A DNA stretch of 39,269 nt from an uncultured Ruminococcus sp. (GTDB lineage Bacteria; Bacillota; Clostridia; Oscillospirales; Ruminococcaceae): positions 1-39,269 of the forward strand of contig CANQJV010000016.1 in NCBI GenBank assembly GCA_947624295.1, written 5' to 3'. A program made the position numbers and the translations under genes. How positions within the stretch are numbered: position 1 is the stretch's first letter; each line of letters opens with the position of its first letter. The notes under the pieces were generated by a model, which was not told the DNA's origin, ran no database searches, and worked only from the letters and a program-made list of their open reading frames with translations. Of this stretch, positions 7,845 to 16,595 are shown piece by piece.

Positions 7845-9416
7845 TTATTGACCTGTAACGCAGTTGACGATACCCTGATACAGAGAGGCGGATTCGCTTG
7901 CGAAACTGAAACCGAATGCCTGCGGATTCCTGAACTGAGTTACGATTATGTAGGAATCGCTGTAATTGCTGTAATCGCTGTATTTTTTAGTACCGTCATC
8001 GTTAGAATTTTTAAGTATTCCTGTAATATAGAGGAAATCGCCCTCCCACGTTTCAGCAGTACCTGTTTTTGCGTAGAAACTGTAACCTGACGGAACGTAT
8101 ACTCCGAGATTACCGCCTACACCCGTCATACCGTCAAGGAGATTCTGTCTGTACTGAGATGGGATAGTACCTATAATATCGTGGTCTTTTGAGCCTGTTG
8201 AAATAATTTGGTTTACGTTGTTAGTATCGACAATATTTTTCATAGTAAACGGCTTGACCATATCCCCGAATACAGCTTCTCTGCCGAGTGCAGCGAGGTA
8301 CAGAGGACAAGTCATTACATAGGACTGCCCGAAAGCTGAACGTCTTAAGTCGTCATTGCAGTAAATTTCGATATTGTTGCTTATAGTACCGAAATCGCAG
8401 TCTATATCGCTTACGAAGTGGAAAATAGATTCGAGGTCAGCGAGAACGTCATCTTTACCGATTGTATCGAAAGCGTGTGCGAAAAATATGTTACTTGAGT
8501 TGACAAAAGCGGAATAAAGTGACCTTTCCATAGGATAGCCCCAGTTTGTATCGTGGTCCCAGTTGACGATAGAAGTGCCGTCATAGTACCAAGTACCCTC
8601 ATCGTAAACTGAATATATACCGTGCTTATCGGAGAGGACTTCCGACATAATCTTGAAACAGGAACCCGGAGGGAAATTCTGGAAAGCCTTGTTCCCGTAA
8701 GTACCCCACGCTAAATCCTCATCAGTTTCGATACCGTAGTAATCATCGGGATTATATGAGGGATATGAGACTTCAGCTGCAAGAGAGCCGTCACTTCTCA
8801 TAACAACAGCAGAGCCGATTATACCAGTAGTAGCCATATAATCATAGACAGCGTTCTGAATATCAGCGTCAAAAGTCAGCTGTATGGACTGTCCTGTTTT
8901 GGAGTCGCCTACAGGAGTAGGATTTTGTGTGCGGAGCTGTCTGTCGAAAACTTTATCAAGACCGTCTGACATTTCGTTAAGAACGTTAGCAAAAGCGACT
9001 TTATTCATATCATTTGTCATACGCTGTTCTTTACCGGAAGCATCTTTCTGGCTGTACATCAGGAGCGTACCGTCGCAGTCGTAGAGATTGCCACGCATAA
9101 CAGACGGAGCGATTGTGGTAGTAGTTGCGGTAGTTGACGTAACAACGCCCGTAGTGATACCTGTTTCTGTTTCGGACGGTTGATTTTTTACGTCCGTGAC
9201 AGTATCTTTTATAGGGCTCAGAGTTACAACAGGCTTGAAAGCGTCAACGGCAGTAGTGGAGTTATCATTTTCGGGAGTATCCGCCGTATCGGTTCTTGTG
9301 ATTGTATGTTCAGCAGGTTTTGATTCAGCTTTTTGTATAACATTCCCGCAGGATTGCAGTGAAATGAGGGATACAAGGCTTAAAGCGGTGAATATTTTTT
9401 TGATTTTGATTTTCAT
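7845..9416 (-). CDS. Lipoprotein penicillin-binding protein (transpeptidase)
   Basis: A 523-residue DD-transpeptidase-like protein acting in peptidoglycan cross-linking. The three catalytic motifs are present: S252-C-F-K255, S307-S-N309 and K450-T-G452. The N-terminus is a lipoprotein signal (SLQSC, Cys23) rather than the usual uncleaved membrane helix, followed by a Thr-rich, low-complexity tether (about 40-105). The FtsI/PBP2-like dimerisation region is reduced (about 106-185), and there is no glycosyltransferase domain. AAGGAGA lies a few bases before the ATG. It is transcribed alone from a consensus promoter; no terminator was found in the short gap to the pfk promoter. Confidence 0.87.
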   Translation of the reverse strand: MKIKIKKIFTALSLVSLISLQSCGNVIQKAESKPAEHTITRTDTADTPENDNSTTAVDAFKPVVTLSPIKDTVTDVKNQPSETETGITTGVVTSTTATTTTIAPSVMRGNLYDCDGTLLMYSQKDASGKEQRMTNDMNKVAFANVLNEMSDGLDKVFDRQLRTQNPTPVGDSKTGQSIQLTFDADIQNAVYDYMATTGIIGSAVVMRSDGSLAAEVSYPSYNPDDYYGIETDEDLAWGTYGNKAFQNFPPGSCFKIMSEVLSDKHGIYSVYDEGTWYYDGTSIVNWDHDTNWGYPMERSLYSAFVNSSNIFFAHAFDTIGKDDVLADLESIFHFVSDIDCDFGTISNNIEIYCNDDLRRSAFGQSYVMTCPLYLAALGREAVFGDMVKPFTMKNIVDTNNVNQIISTGSKDHDIIGTIPSQYRQNLLDGMTGVGGNLGVYVPSGYSFYAKTGTAETWEGDFLYITGILKNSNDDGTKKYSDYSNYSDSYIIVTQFRNPQAFGFSFASESASLYQGIVNCVTGQ

Positions 9417-9450
9417 GTCAACTTCTCCTTAATAAAAATTGTCTGATACA

Positions 9451-9479
9451 ATTATACCGCATTATTCGTAATATGTCAA
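9451..9479 (-). promoter_or_regulatory. Consensus promoter of the lipoprotein PBP gene
   Basis: Minus-strand TTGACA (9474-9479), 17-nt spacer, TATAAT (9451-9456), 35 bp upstream of the start codon. Confidence 0.85.
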
Positions 9480-9593
9480 TATATAATCCATTAAAAAATT
9501 TTTTGTATTATTATGCAATATTACGTCAGATGATTAAATAATTCCTGTAGCAAATTCATATATATTAAAATAAATGACTGACGGAGGGAAAAT

Positions 9594-10757
9594 ATGAGAA
9601 AAAATATGAGAAAAGCAATGTTTTTAGCGGTAATATCGGCGATTGCCTTAGTTTCGTGTACAGCTGATTTGTCAACGCCTGCTGATTCCGGCACAAGCGG
9701 AGTACAGATACAGAATGAGTCTTATTTTGAGGACGAAAGCGAAAAAAGCTATATTCCGTTGAATTACACAAAACAGACAGGCTTGTGGTTGCCGTATATG
9801 GATTTTGAAAATTATATGTACAATAAATCAGAAGAAGAATACAGGAGTGAGTTAAAAAAAATAATCAGCTCCGCAAAAGCTGATAATGTAAACACGTTTT
9901 ATTTTCACGTACACCCGAATGGTGACGCTTATTATAAGTCTGATATTTTCCCGAAAGGCGTGTACTATACAGGCGATTATGACCCGTTGCGGATTATGCT
10001 TGACGAGGCGCACGGTGCAGGAATATCGGTTCATGCGTGGCTGAATCCGTACAGAATGCAGACTGCCGAACAAATGGAAAATATGCCTGATGATTTCATA
10101 GTGAAGAAGTGGGTGAACGATAAAAGCCCAATGGTTAAAATTATAAACAACCGTTGGTATCTCAATCCTGCATATGACGAAGTGACGGAACTTATCAGCA
10201 GTTGTGCGGAGGAAATCCTTGAAAATTACGATGTTGACGGCGTACATATTGACGACTATTTTTATCCCACAACTGATATTGAATTTGACAAAGCGGAATT
10301 TGAATCAAGCGGAGAGAGCGATTTACAGCAGTGGCGACAGAGTAACATAAACAAAATGGTTAAATCATTGTACGATACGGTCAAAAAATATAACAAGCGT
10401 TTGAAATTCGGGATAAGTCCGCAGGGTAATATAGATGCAAATTATAACTCGCAGTATGCAGATGTTGAATTATGGGCAGGCGAAAAGGGGTATGCTGATT
10501 ACATAATACCGCAGATTTATTTTGGTTTCAAAAACGAAACTTGCCCATTTGAAGCGACATTGCACAAGTGGGAGGAACTCACGGCAGACAGAGGAGTTTC
10601 CCTGATTATAGGGCTTGCGGAATACAAAACAGGTGAGGAAGACAAATGGGCAGGCGAATCAGGCGAAAGGGAGTGGATTGAGAATCCTGATATTATTCAG
10701 CAACAGATTGAACTGGTAGAGGAATCAACAGCGGACGGATATGCGTTGTACAGGTAA
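9594..10757 (+). CDS. GHL10/DUF187-family lipoprotein (glycosidase-like)
   Basis: A 387-residue lipoprotein with signal and lipobox ALVSC (Cys22), followed by a TIM-barrel of the GHL10 (DUF187, YngK-like) family: GLWLPYMDF near 63-71, FYFHVHPNGDAYY, HAWLNPYRM, and the hallmark DGVHIDDYFYP at 215-225. These proteins are predicted extracellular glycoside hydrolases, possibly acting on peptidoglycan or cell-surface glycans; the substrate is unknown. GGAGGG precedes the first ATG by 5-6 nt. The protein ends right after GYALYR, a point where relatives often continue a little, so the last strand may be clipped. It is a single-gene unit on the opposite strand to both neighbours, and I see no strong promoter. 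Confidence 0.85.
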   Translation: MRKNMRKAMFLAVISAIALVSCTADLSTPADSGTSGVQIQNESYFEDESEKSYIPLNYTKQTGLWLPYMDFENYMYNKSEEEYRSELKKIISSAKADNVNTFYFHVHPNGDAYYKSDIFPKGVYYTGDYDPLRIMLDEAHGAGISVHAWLNPYRMQTAEQMENMPDDFIVKKWVNDKSPMVKIINNRWYLNPAYDEVTELISSCAEEILENYDVDGVHIDDYFYPTTDIEFDKAEFESSGESDLQQWRQSNINKMVKSLYDTVKKYNKRLKFGISPQGNIDANYNSQYADVELWAGEKGYADYIIPQIYFGFKNETCPFEATLHKWEELTADRGVSLIIGLAEYKTGEEDKWAGESGEREWIENPDIIQQQIELVEESTADGYALYR

Positions 10758-10832
10758 TCATATTGACTTCATTCTAAAAATCCGACAATTTCAGCAAATA
10801 TTCTGTAAGTTTTTTTTATAATTAAAGTAGTA

Positions 10833-11165
10833 TCAACTGAAGAATATAGCGCAGGGAATTATAATATGGAGTGCAATGGCAATTGCAAGGCAGAATACTT
10901 CTTTTTTCGGGAAATTCTGTTTGTTTTTCACTGCAAAGACTATCAGGTATATAATTTCATAGAGAATGCACAAGGGAATCAATGGGAAAGCGAATGTGAA
11001 TATAAGCAGTATAGTGCCCGTGCAAGCATAAAAAGCATCTATCCCGTTGACTTGTGACCAGAAGAAATTGAATCCCGTAAAAATTACGCATATGCCGTAC
11101 AGCAGAGTGACAACGATAGGTAAGAATGACAGTATGAGTATTATCTTGAAAATTTTCTGTTTCAT
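10833..11165 (-). CDS. Small membrane protein, unknown function
   Basis: A 110-residue protein with about four hydrophobic segments (near 5-30, 44-58, 58-80 and 88-108) and a short charged loop KNKQNFPKKE. No recognised domain. AGAGGTG lies upstream of the ATG and a TTCACA-N17-TAGAAT promoter sits close by. It is oriented like the upstream metY gene but separated by 99 bp with its own promoter. Confidence 0.65.
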   Translation of the reverse strand: MKQKIFKIILILSFLPIVVTLLYGICVIFTGFNFFWSQVNGIDAFYACTGTILLIFTFAFPLIPLCILYEIIYLIVFAVKNKQNFPKKEVFCLAIAIALHIIIPCAIFFS

Positions 11166-11187
11166 AAAAAATCACCTCTTTTGCTAT

Positions 11188-11216
11188 ATTCTACCATGAA
11201 ATTCACGGAATGTGAA
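11188..11216 (-). promoter_or_regulatory. Promoter of the small membrane protein gene
   Basis: Minus-strand TTCACA (11211-11216), 17-nt spacer, TAGAAT (11188-11193). One mismatch from consensus in each hexamer. Confidence 0.55.
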
Positions 11217-11264
11217 GATGATAAATGTAACAAAAGAGATGACAATTGTAATTATTTTATTTAA

Positions 11265-12530
11265 TTATATAGCTGCAAATGCATTTTTGAGGTCATCGAG
11301 AATATCATCGATATTTTCAAGACCGACTGAAAGCCTAATCATACCGCCGTTTATACCGGCAGCAACGAGTTGTTCATCAGTGAGCTGTCTGTGAGTAGCA
11401 CTTGCCGGGTGCAGAACACACGTTCTTATATCGGCAACGTGTACTTCATTGGAGGCGAGTTTAAGGGAATCCATAAACTTGACAGCTACAGAACGACCGC
11501 CTTTTATTACGAACGAAATAACACCGCTTGTACCGTCAGGGAGATATTTTTTAGCGAGAGCGTTGTAGGGACTGCTTGCGAGAGCAGGGTAGTTGACTGA
11601 TTCAACTTTGTCGTTTGCCTCAAGATATTCAGCTACAGCAAGAGCGTTTTTGCAGTATCTCTCCATACGTACAGCGAGAGTTTCAAGACCTAAATTGAGG
11701 TAGAAAGCTGATTGTGCAGACGGGTAACAGCCGAAATCACGCATTAACTGCATACGGGCTTTTACTATGTAAGCAGCCTTGCCGTATGATTGAGTATAGA
11801 TGAGACCGTGATAGCTTTCGTCAGGCTCGGTGAGTTCAGGGAATTTGCCGTTATCCCAGTTGAAATTACCGGAATCAACAATAACACCGCCTACTTGAAC
11901 AGCGTGACCGTCCATATATTTCGAAGTGGAGTGGATAACTATATCAGCACCGTGTTCAATAGGACGGCAGAGAATAGGCGTAGGGAAAGTATTGTCAACG
12001 ATAAGCGGAACATTATTTTTGTGAGCGATTTTGGCGAATTTCTCTATATCGAGTACAGTAAGTGCAGGATTTGCGATTGTTTCACCGAAAACAGCCTTTG
12101 TATTAGGTTTGAAAGCCTTTTGTATTTCGTCCTCATCAGCATCAGGGCTGACGAAAATGCATTCTATACCCATTTTCTTGAAAGTAACAGCGAAAAGATT
12201 GATAGTACCGCCGTAAATCGTCGAAGTAGAAATAAAACTGTCGCCGGCTTGTAATATGTTAAGCATAGCACACATTGTAGCAGCCTGACCGCTTGAGGTA
12301 CACATAGCACCCACACCGCCCTCAAGGTCAGCGATTTTATCTTCTACAGCCATAACAGTAGGGTTTTCGAAGCGTGAGTAAATCAGGCTTTTGGTAGGGT
12401 CATCGAAAACAGCGGCAACGTCGTCGGTAGAATCGTACACATAGGTAGTACTTTGCACGATAGGCACAACTCTCGGCTCTGTATTTTTAGGTGTGTAGCC
12501 TGAATGCAGGCATTTTGTTTCAATTTTCAT
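11265..12530 (-). CDS. metY: O-acetylhomoserine sulfhydrylase (PLP)
   Basis: A 421-residue Cys/Met-metabolism PLP enzyme (fold type I). It makes homocysteine from O-acetylhomoserine and sulfide in methionine synthesis. The Schiff-base lysine is Lys204 in HSTSKYMDGH. SSGQAA (79-84) binds the cofactor phosphate and SRFENPT (52-58) is typical. The length of about 420 residues separates it from the shorter (roughly 380) MetB/MetC enzymes and fits MetY. The start overlaps the upstream HD-domain gene by 11 bp, with an AGGAGG site inside that gene's end, so the two are translationally coupled. No clear terminator follows. Confidence 0.92.
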   Translation of the reverse strand: MKIETKCLHSGYTPKNTEPRVVPIVQSTTYVYDSTDDVAAVFDDPTKSLIYSRFENPTVMAVEDKIADLEGGVGAMCTSSGQAATMCAMLNILQAGDSFISTSTIYGGTINLFAVTFKKMGIECIFVSPDADEDEIQKAFKPNTKAVFGETIANPALTVLDIEKFAKIAHKNNVPLIVDNTFPTPILCRPIEHGADIVIHSTSKYMDGHAVQVGGVIVDSGNFNWDNGKFPELTEPDESYHGLIYTQSYGKAAYIVKARMQLMRDFGCYPSAQSAFYLNLGLETLAVRMERYCKNALAVAEYLEANDKVESVNYPALASSPYNALAKKYLPDGTSGVISFVIKGGRSVAVKFMDSLKLASNEVHVADIRTCVLHPASATHRQLTDEQLVAAGINGGMIRLSVGLENIDDILDDLKNAFAAI

Positions 12531-13038
12531 CTGAAGTCCTCCTGATATTTATAATTTTCTGCACTTTAGGAACACAAAATTCCAGTATAGCGCAGTATTT
12601 GTCAACAAAAGTTATTATATAAGTTTCCGTGTACTTAGGCAGTGACAGCGTAAGAGGAAACATATGTTTCTGAATTATATCACGTTCTTTCGGGCTTATA
12701 TCCGTGAGAAGTTCAGCATTGTGCAGAGCTATGTCGGAATGTTTCCTGCTGTGGCTCGGCTGACCTTTAGTTTTATGGGAATTGTAAGCCTTGCGGTCGT
12801 AGTAGAACAAATCGTGGAGCAAGCCGGCTCTTGCGGCGGAACGTGCATCGAGGTGCAGAGCGTTACAGACTTTATAGCAATAATACGACACATTAAGGCA
12901 ATGCTGAAATCTCGTTGTAGAGATATGGTGAGTAATGCTTTTAAGTTTTTCGAGTTCGGGCGTATCAATAATATCATCTATACAGCAGTAGAAAACACTG
13001 TCTGTAAGTTCTTTTCGGGAACAAATGGCTTTAAGCAT
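12520..13038 (-). CDS. HD-domain phosphohydrolase
   Basis: A 172-residue HD-superfamily protein. Metal ligands visible in order: His46 (RFQHC), His75-Asp76 (AGLLHD), His100 (SRKHS), His125 (QKHMF) and Asp146 (FVDKY). The family hydrolyses phosphomonoesters or diesters, often of nucleotides; the compact layout is reminiscent of YqeK (Ap4A hydrolase), but the substrate is not determinable here. AAAGGAG precedes the ATG. It is the first gene of an operon with metY, which it overlaps; a link to methionine metabolism is only suggested by that overlap. Confidence 0.8.
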   Translation of the reverse strand: MLKAICSRKELTDSVFYCCIDDIIDTPELEKLKSITHHISTTRFQHCLNVSYYCYKVCNALHLDARSAARAGLLHDLFYYDRKAYNSHKTKGQPSHSRKHSDIALHNAELLTDISPKERDIIQKHMFPLTLSLPKYTETYIITFVDKYCAILEFCVPKVQKIINIRRTSDEN

Positions 13039-13083
13039 AAGCGAAACTCCTTTATATATAAAAGTTATAAACTCCTAACAAGA

Positions 13084-13112
13084 ATTATACATCAATATTA
13101 TGAAAAAGTCAA
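13084..13112 (-). promoter_or_regulatory. Promoter of the HD-metY operon
   Basis: Minus-strand TTGACT (13107-13112), 17-nt spacer, TATAAT (13084-13089). Divergent from the plus-strand promoter at 13195. Confidence 0.75.
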
Positions 13113-13194
13113 TAGTAATTTGTGACAAAATTATGATTTTTGTGATAAAAAAGTGAAGTTTTGCAAAATAATTGATTACAATTTTATATGTGCC

Positions 13195-13223
13195 TTGACA
13201 AATCGATTTAAGTTGTGTATAAT
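13195..13223 (+). promoter_or_regulatory. Consensus promoter of the cohesin-like lipoprotein gene
   Basis: TTGACA (13195-13200), 17-nt spacer, TATAAT (13218-13223). It lies inside the long open frame that opens at 13153, showing that the true start is downstream, at 13288. Confidence 0.85.
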
Positions 13224-13287
13224 ATATTATGGAATGCAATCGCTTATGCTTTTGCAAAAAAAAGACATATCGAAAGGATACGGAATC

Positions 13288-14277
13288 ATGAAAAGTATTA
13301 ACAAAAAAATTATAGCAATCTTTGCTGTACTTTGCGTTGCAATGACAAGTATGGCATCATGCGGTGACAAACCAAATTCATCGGACGGTGACGGCGGAAA
13401 TACTTCTGCTACTACTATTGACAGGGACGCTCTTATGAAATACCCTCTTAACATAGGCTCTGCCGGTGACGGAAATGCTTTTGCAGGCGAGGCTGACCTT
13501 GAGGGTGATGACCCTGTTGCAGGTACGACTGAGGCAACTACTGCGGAGGAATCAACAAAACCTGTAGTTCATGTGACAGCTGTTCAGGAAGTTACAGACG
13601 CAAATAATCAGCCTGTTACAAAGATTGTTGAGGTTACTGAGGCAAACGGTGAAAAGAAAACTGATGCAAATAATCAACCTGTGACAGAAGTTGTAAAAGT
13701 AACTGAAGTTGTGACAGTACCTGCTGAGGAAACTCCTGCTGATAATCCCGAAAACCCTGATACACAAAATCTGGAAGAATCAACAGAAGCTCCAACTGAA
13801 TCAGATTACAAGCCCAAAAATGACGGCAGATATGCTATGTGGATTGACTGCTCCAAAAATGAGAACTTCTTCTTTGAGGGTGCTATGCTTAAAGCTACTT
13901 TCAAAGTAAAAGAGGGCATCCCCGACGGCGACTACAAAATCAGAATTTCTCCGGACCTCTCAACAATCGAGGGTAAAACTGTAAATCCGTCAAAAGTCAT
14001 GGACGGTACTATCAGAGTAAACAATGGCGAAATTGAATCTGCTGACGTTTCAAATGAAAACGGTTCGCTTATATTCTACGGCGATAATATTGCCTGCAAA
14101 CAGGGTGATACTATTGACTTCAACATCAATGTAAAGAATAATACAGGTCTTGCTGCTTTCTGTATCTGGTTCTACTTCGACGGCAATGCTCTTGAATTTG
14201 TTGACGCTTGCGCAACAGGTGAATACGAGGAAATTGCAAGGCAGACTGACATAGGAAGCGGAAAAAAAGACAACTGA
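13288..14277 (+). CDS. Lipoprotein with cohesin-like half domains
   Basis: A 329-residue lipoprotein (lipobox SMASC, Cys25). A long acidic, Thr/Glu-rich tether (about 30-175) contains a repeated TDANNQPVT unit (103-111 and 125-133). The folded part reads like two cohesin pieces in reversed order: 195-247 resembles a cohesin C-terminal half (KATFKVKEGIPDGDYKI, then DGTIRVNNG) and 262-315 a cohesin N-terminal half (KQGDTIDFNINVKNNTG, then FYFDGNALEFVDA). It could be a circularly permuted cohesin-fold domain or a fragment of a larger protein. The start is chosen because ATG at 13288 follows GAAAGGA and a consensus promoter lies just upstream. Dockerin binding is unproven. Confidence 0.75.
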   Translation: MKSINKKIIAIFAVLCVAMTSMASCGDKPNSSDGDGGNTSATTIDRDALMKYPLNIGSAGDGNAFAGEADLEGDDPVAGTTEATTAEESTKPVVHVTAVQEVTDANNQPVTKIVEVTEANGEKKTDANNQPVTEVVKVTEVVTVPAEETPADNPENPDTQNLEESTEAPTESDYKPKNDGRYAMWIDCSKNENFFFEGAMLKATFKVKEGIPDGDYKIRISPDLSTIEGKTVNPSKVMDGTIRVNNGEIESADVSNENGSLIFYGDNIACKQGDTIDFNINVKNNTGLAAFCIWFYFDGNALEFVDACATGEYEEIARQTDIGSGKKDN

Positions 14278-14289
14278 ACCGCCTCTTTC

Positions 14290-14486
14290 CCACTAAACAG
14301 CATTGTATACTCTCCGCTGTTACAAACTATCCAATAATACTGACATAAAATCCGTCTGTCTGCGTCATCGTTCTCACCATACGACAGTATGCTTTCGTCC
14401 TCTTCCTTGACATACGAATTTTCTGTTCAGCATTCTCCGGACAATTTGCAACATCGGAGAGTATAACCCAACAGTGCTGTTTTTTG
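14290..14486. ncRNA. Rod-shaped structured RNA candidate (6S-like architecture)
   Basis: About 195 bp fold into a nearly continuous rod. An outer stem pairs 14295-14305 and 14306-14316 with 14472-14482 and 14455-14465 (6-nt bulge). A second stem pairs 14318-14332 with 14439-14453. An open internal bubble of about 10-12 nt per side follows, then an inner stem 14343-14355/14414-14426 and a small apical hairpin CATAC/GTATG near 14378-14390. Four of five non-Watson-Crick positions I compared become G-U pairs on the minus strand and one does on the plus strand, which favours minus-strand transcription but is weak. On the plus strand the outer stem ends in T6. Closing stem, central bubble, terminal stem and size match the general 6S RNA plan. 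No promoter was found on either strand. Confidence 0.4.
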
Positions 14487-14533
14487 TGTTAAATTTTTAA
14501 CTGACAATGAAAACGGAGGTTCTTTAATTAAAT

Positions 14534-16516
14534 ATGGAAAATAATGAAAATATTCAGGATGTTCTGATTGATTCCGGACAGGATTCCCCTGAAATTGAGG
14601 AAGATTCCACGGAAAACAGCCCTGAAAATACAGAAAAACCCAAGAAATTAACATTCAATGACATAATTAAAAAAACAATCTCTTTATTCGAAAGCATAGG
14701 CATTCCCGATATGCTACTCGTGAGGTTCATAGGTGCATTTTTCCTGATTTCGGGCATAAATATTCAGGTACAGCGCAAAGACGAAATATGGTCTGTTTCA
14801 AAGTGGACTGAATTTGTCCCACTGATAAATGGCGCAGTCACTTTCCTGCTGATGATTGCTGTAATCGCTGTACTTACAGTGCTGTATAAGTTCACACCGC
14901 CTAAGGTACGTATAGTTGACCAGTCGTTCACCCTCGCCTCAATCCTGTATTTTGATATTGTGCTTATGTGGCGGAGCAATGACTATAATCTCTCCTATGG
15001 CGTGATGATTATATCAGTTATATTTATTTACTATACATTGAGCAAAGTCCGGCAGAAAAAGCTGTACAATAAAATTCCATGGTGGGTATGCGGTCTTATA
15101 GTTCTTGCGGCGGCAGTCCTCGTGACTACATTTATCGGCGTTTTCACTGTATGTCACCATAAAAATTTCGGTACATCAACACATGATTTCGGCTTATTTG
15201 TGCAAATGTACCATTCGCTTGCCGAAAATCTTACAGCAGTAACGACTTGCGAAAGAGATAAACCGCTTTCACATTTCTATATTCACGCCTCATATATTTT
15301 CTATTTGCTTGTACCGATATATAAACTTTTCCCGAAAGAAGAAACATTGCTTATAGCTCAGGCAGTCTTGTCAATGGGCGGTATAATACCGATGTTCCTT
15401 ATTGCAAAACGCCATAAGTTAAAAGGACTGGCACTTATTTTTATGGGCTTCGCCTACACATTCTGTATAGGACTTATTGCACCTTGCGGATACGATTTCC
15501 ACGAAAACGCATTTTTACCAACACTTCTCATGTGGCTGTTGTGGGCGGTTGACTGCAAAAAATATGTTCTTTTCTACGTATTTTCGGTACTTGTGTGCAT
15601 TGTAAAAGAAGATGCACCGCTTTATGTAATATGTATAGGAATGTATATGTTCTTCGAGAACAAAAAGCAAATCGGCAGAATGAACGGTCTTATTATGACG
15701 CTTTTCGCCGGAGCATATATGATGTTCATTACGGACTGGCTCACTAAAAACGGCGACGGACAGATGATGACCTCGACAAGATTCGGCATTCTTATGATAG
15801 ACCAGGAAGGCGGTCTGAAAGAGGTCGTCAAGAACGTACTCATTGACCCTGCTTATTTCTTCAGCCTTTTTGTAAAAGAACAAACAATACCATTCTTCTT
15901 ACAGGTAATGCTCCCGATGTTGTTTATACCGTTCTTTACAAAGAAAATCAGACGTTTCCTGCTCATAATCCCGTTCGTAATTATGAATCTTGTTGTCGGT
16001 TCAGGATACGGTTATGCGGCAAATGTCGGTTATCAGTATATTTTCGGACCTGCGTGCCTGCTCCTGTATATGTGCATTATAAATCTTGATGATATGGGAC
16101 AGAACGCTAAACAGGAAATCCCTGTTCTCCTCGGTACAGCAGCGTTAGTTGTTTCCCTCGGTTCTATTTCCCATAACATAGGCTATTACGAAAGCTATCA
16201 GGACAGCAAGGACTATTACCAGAAACTTGAGAAAATGCTTGACGAAATCCCGAAAGATGCAACAGTTGTAAGTGATACGTGGCTTTTACCGCATATTGCA
16301 GACCGTGACAAGATTTATCTTTGGGATGATTCTGACTATAATGCATATACAAATGAACTTGTTGAGCCTGAAAGATATGATTTCTTTGTAGTACCTGTTG
16401 GCACTGAACTCACTAACAATGTACTGCCATTATTTGAAGAAAAGGGAATAACTCTCTATGATGAAATTCCCGGACGCATTCAGATTTACAAGAGTCCTCT
16501 TTATGACCTGTATTAG
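14534..16516 (+). CDS. DUF2079 polytopic membrane protein
   Basis: A 660-residue membrane protein with an acidic cytosolic N-terminus (about 1-55) and many hydrophobic helices (about 60-560), then a soluble C-terminal domain (about 565-660). Family features of DUF2079, a GT-C-like group: THDFGLFVQMYHSL near 214-227, DKPLSHFYIHAS, CGYDFHENAFLP, and VKEDAPLYV. GT-C proteins transfer sugars from lipid carriers at the outer membrane face; activity has not been shown for DUF2079. The best ribosome site, GGAGG, is unusually far (14 nt) from the ATG and no alternative in-frame start exists. It is a single gene ending at a bidirectional terminator. Confidence 0.82.
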   Translation: MENNENIQDVLIDSGQDSPEIEEDSTENSPENTEKPKKLTFNDIIKKTISLFESIGIPDMLLVRFIGAFFLISGINIQVQRKDEIWSVSKWTEFVPLINGAVTFLLMIAVIAVLTVLYKFTPPKVRIVDQSFTLASILYFDIVLMWRSNDYNLSYGVMIISVIFIYYTLSKVRQKKLYNKIPWWVCGLIVLAAAVLVTTFIGVFTVCHHKNFGTSTHDFGLFVQMYHSLAENLTAVTTCERDKPLSHFYIHASYIFYLLVPIYKLFPKEETLLIAQAVLSMGGIIPMFLIAKRHKLKGLALIFMGFAYTFCIGLIAPCGYDFHENAFLPTLLMWLLWAVDCKKYVLFYVFSVLVCIVKEDAPLYVICIGMYMFFENKKQIGRMNGLIMTLFAGAYMMFITDWLTKNGDGQMMTSTRFGILMIDQEGGLKEVVKNVLIDPAYFFSLFVKEQTIPFFLQVMLPMLFIPFFTKKIRRFLLIIPFVIMNLVVGSGYGYAANVGYQYIFGPACLLLYMCIINLDDMGQNAKQEIPVLLGTAALVVSLGSISHNIGYYESYQDSKDYYQKLEKMLDEIPKDATVVSDTWLLPHIADRDKIYLWDDSDYNAYTNELVEPERYDFFVVPVGTELTNNVLPLFEEKGITLYDEIPGRIQIYKSPLYDLY

Positions 16517-16533
16517 AATGAGAATGCTGAATA

Positions 16534-16567
16534 ATTAAAAAAATCCCTCTTGAATAAAGAGGGATTT
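16534..16567. terminator. Bidirectional terminator
   Basis: Stem AAATCCCTCT (16541-16550) pairs with AGAGGGATTT (16558-16567), 7-nt loop. On the minus strand it is followed by T-rich sequence, closing the permease-kinase operon; on the plus strand it closes the DUF2079 gene. Confidence 0.8.
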
Positions 16568-16595
16568 GTTATTTTGCAAGTATTGTTTTGTGAAA

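Noticed and set aside
11790..12254. A 154-residue plus-strand frame opposite metY
   Set aside because: It is a shadow of the conserved PLP enzyme on the other strand; composition and lack of start signals do not support a gene.
12664..13125. A 153-residue plus-strand frame opposite the HD-domain gene
   Set aside because: It is antisense to an overlapping gene with intact HD metal ligands, ribosome site and promoter; no ribosome site and no recognisable domain of its own.
13153..13287. N-terminal extension of the cohesin-like lipoprotein
   Set aside because: The consensus promoter lies inside it, the signal peptide would be internal, and a good ribosome site precedes ATG at 13288.
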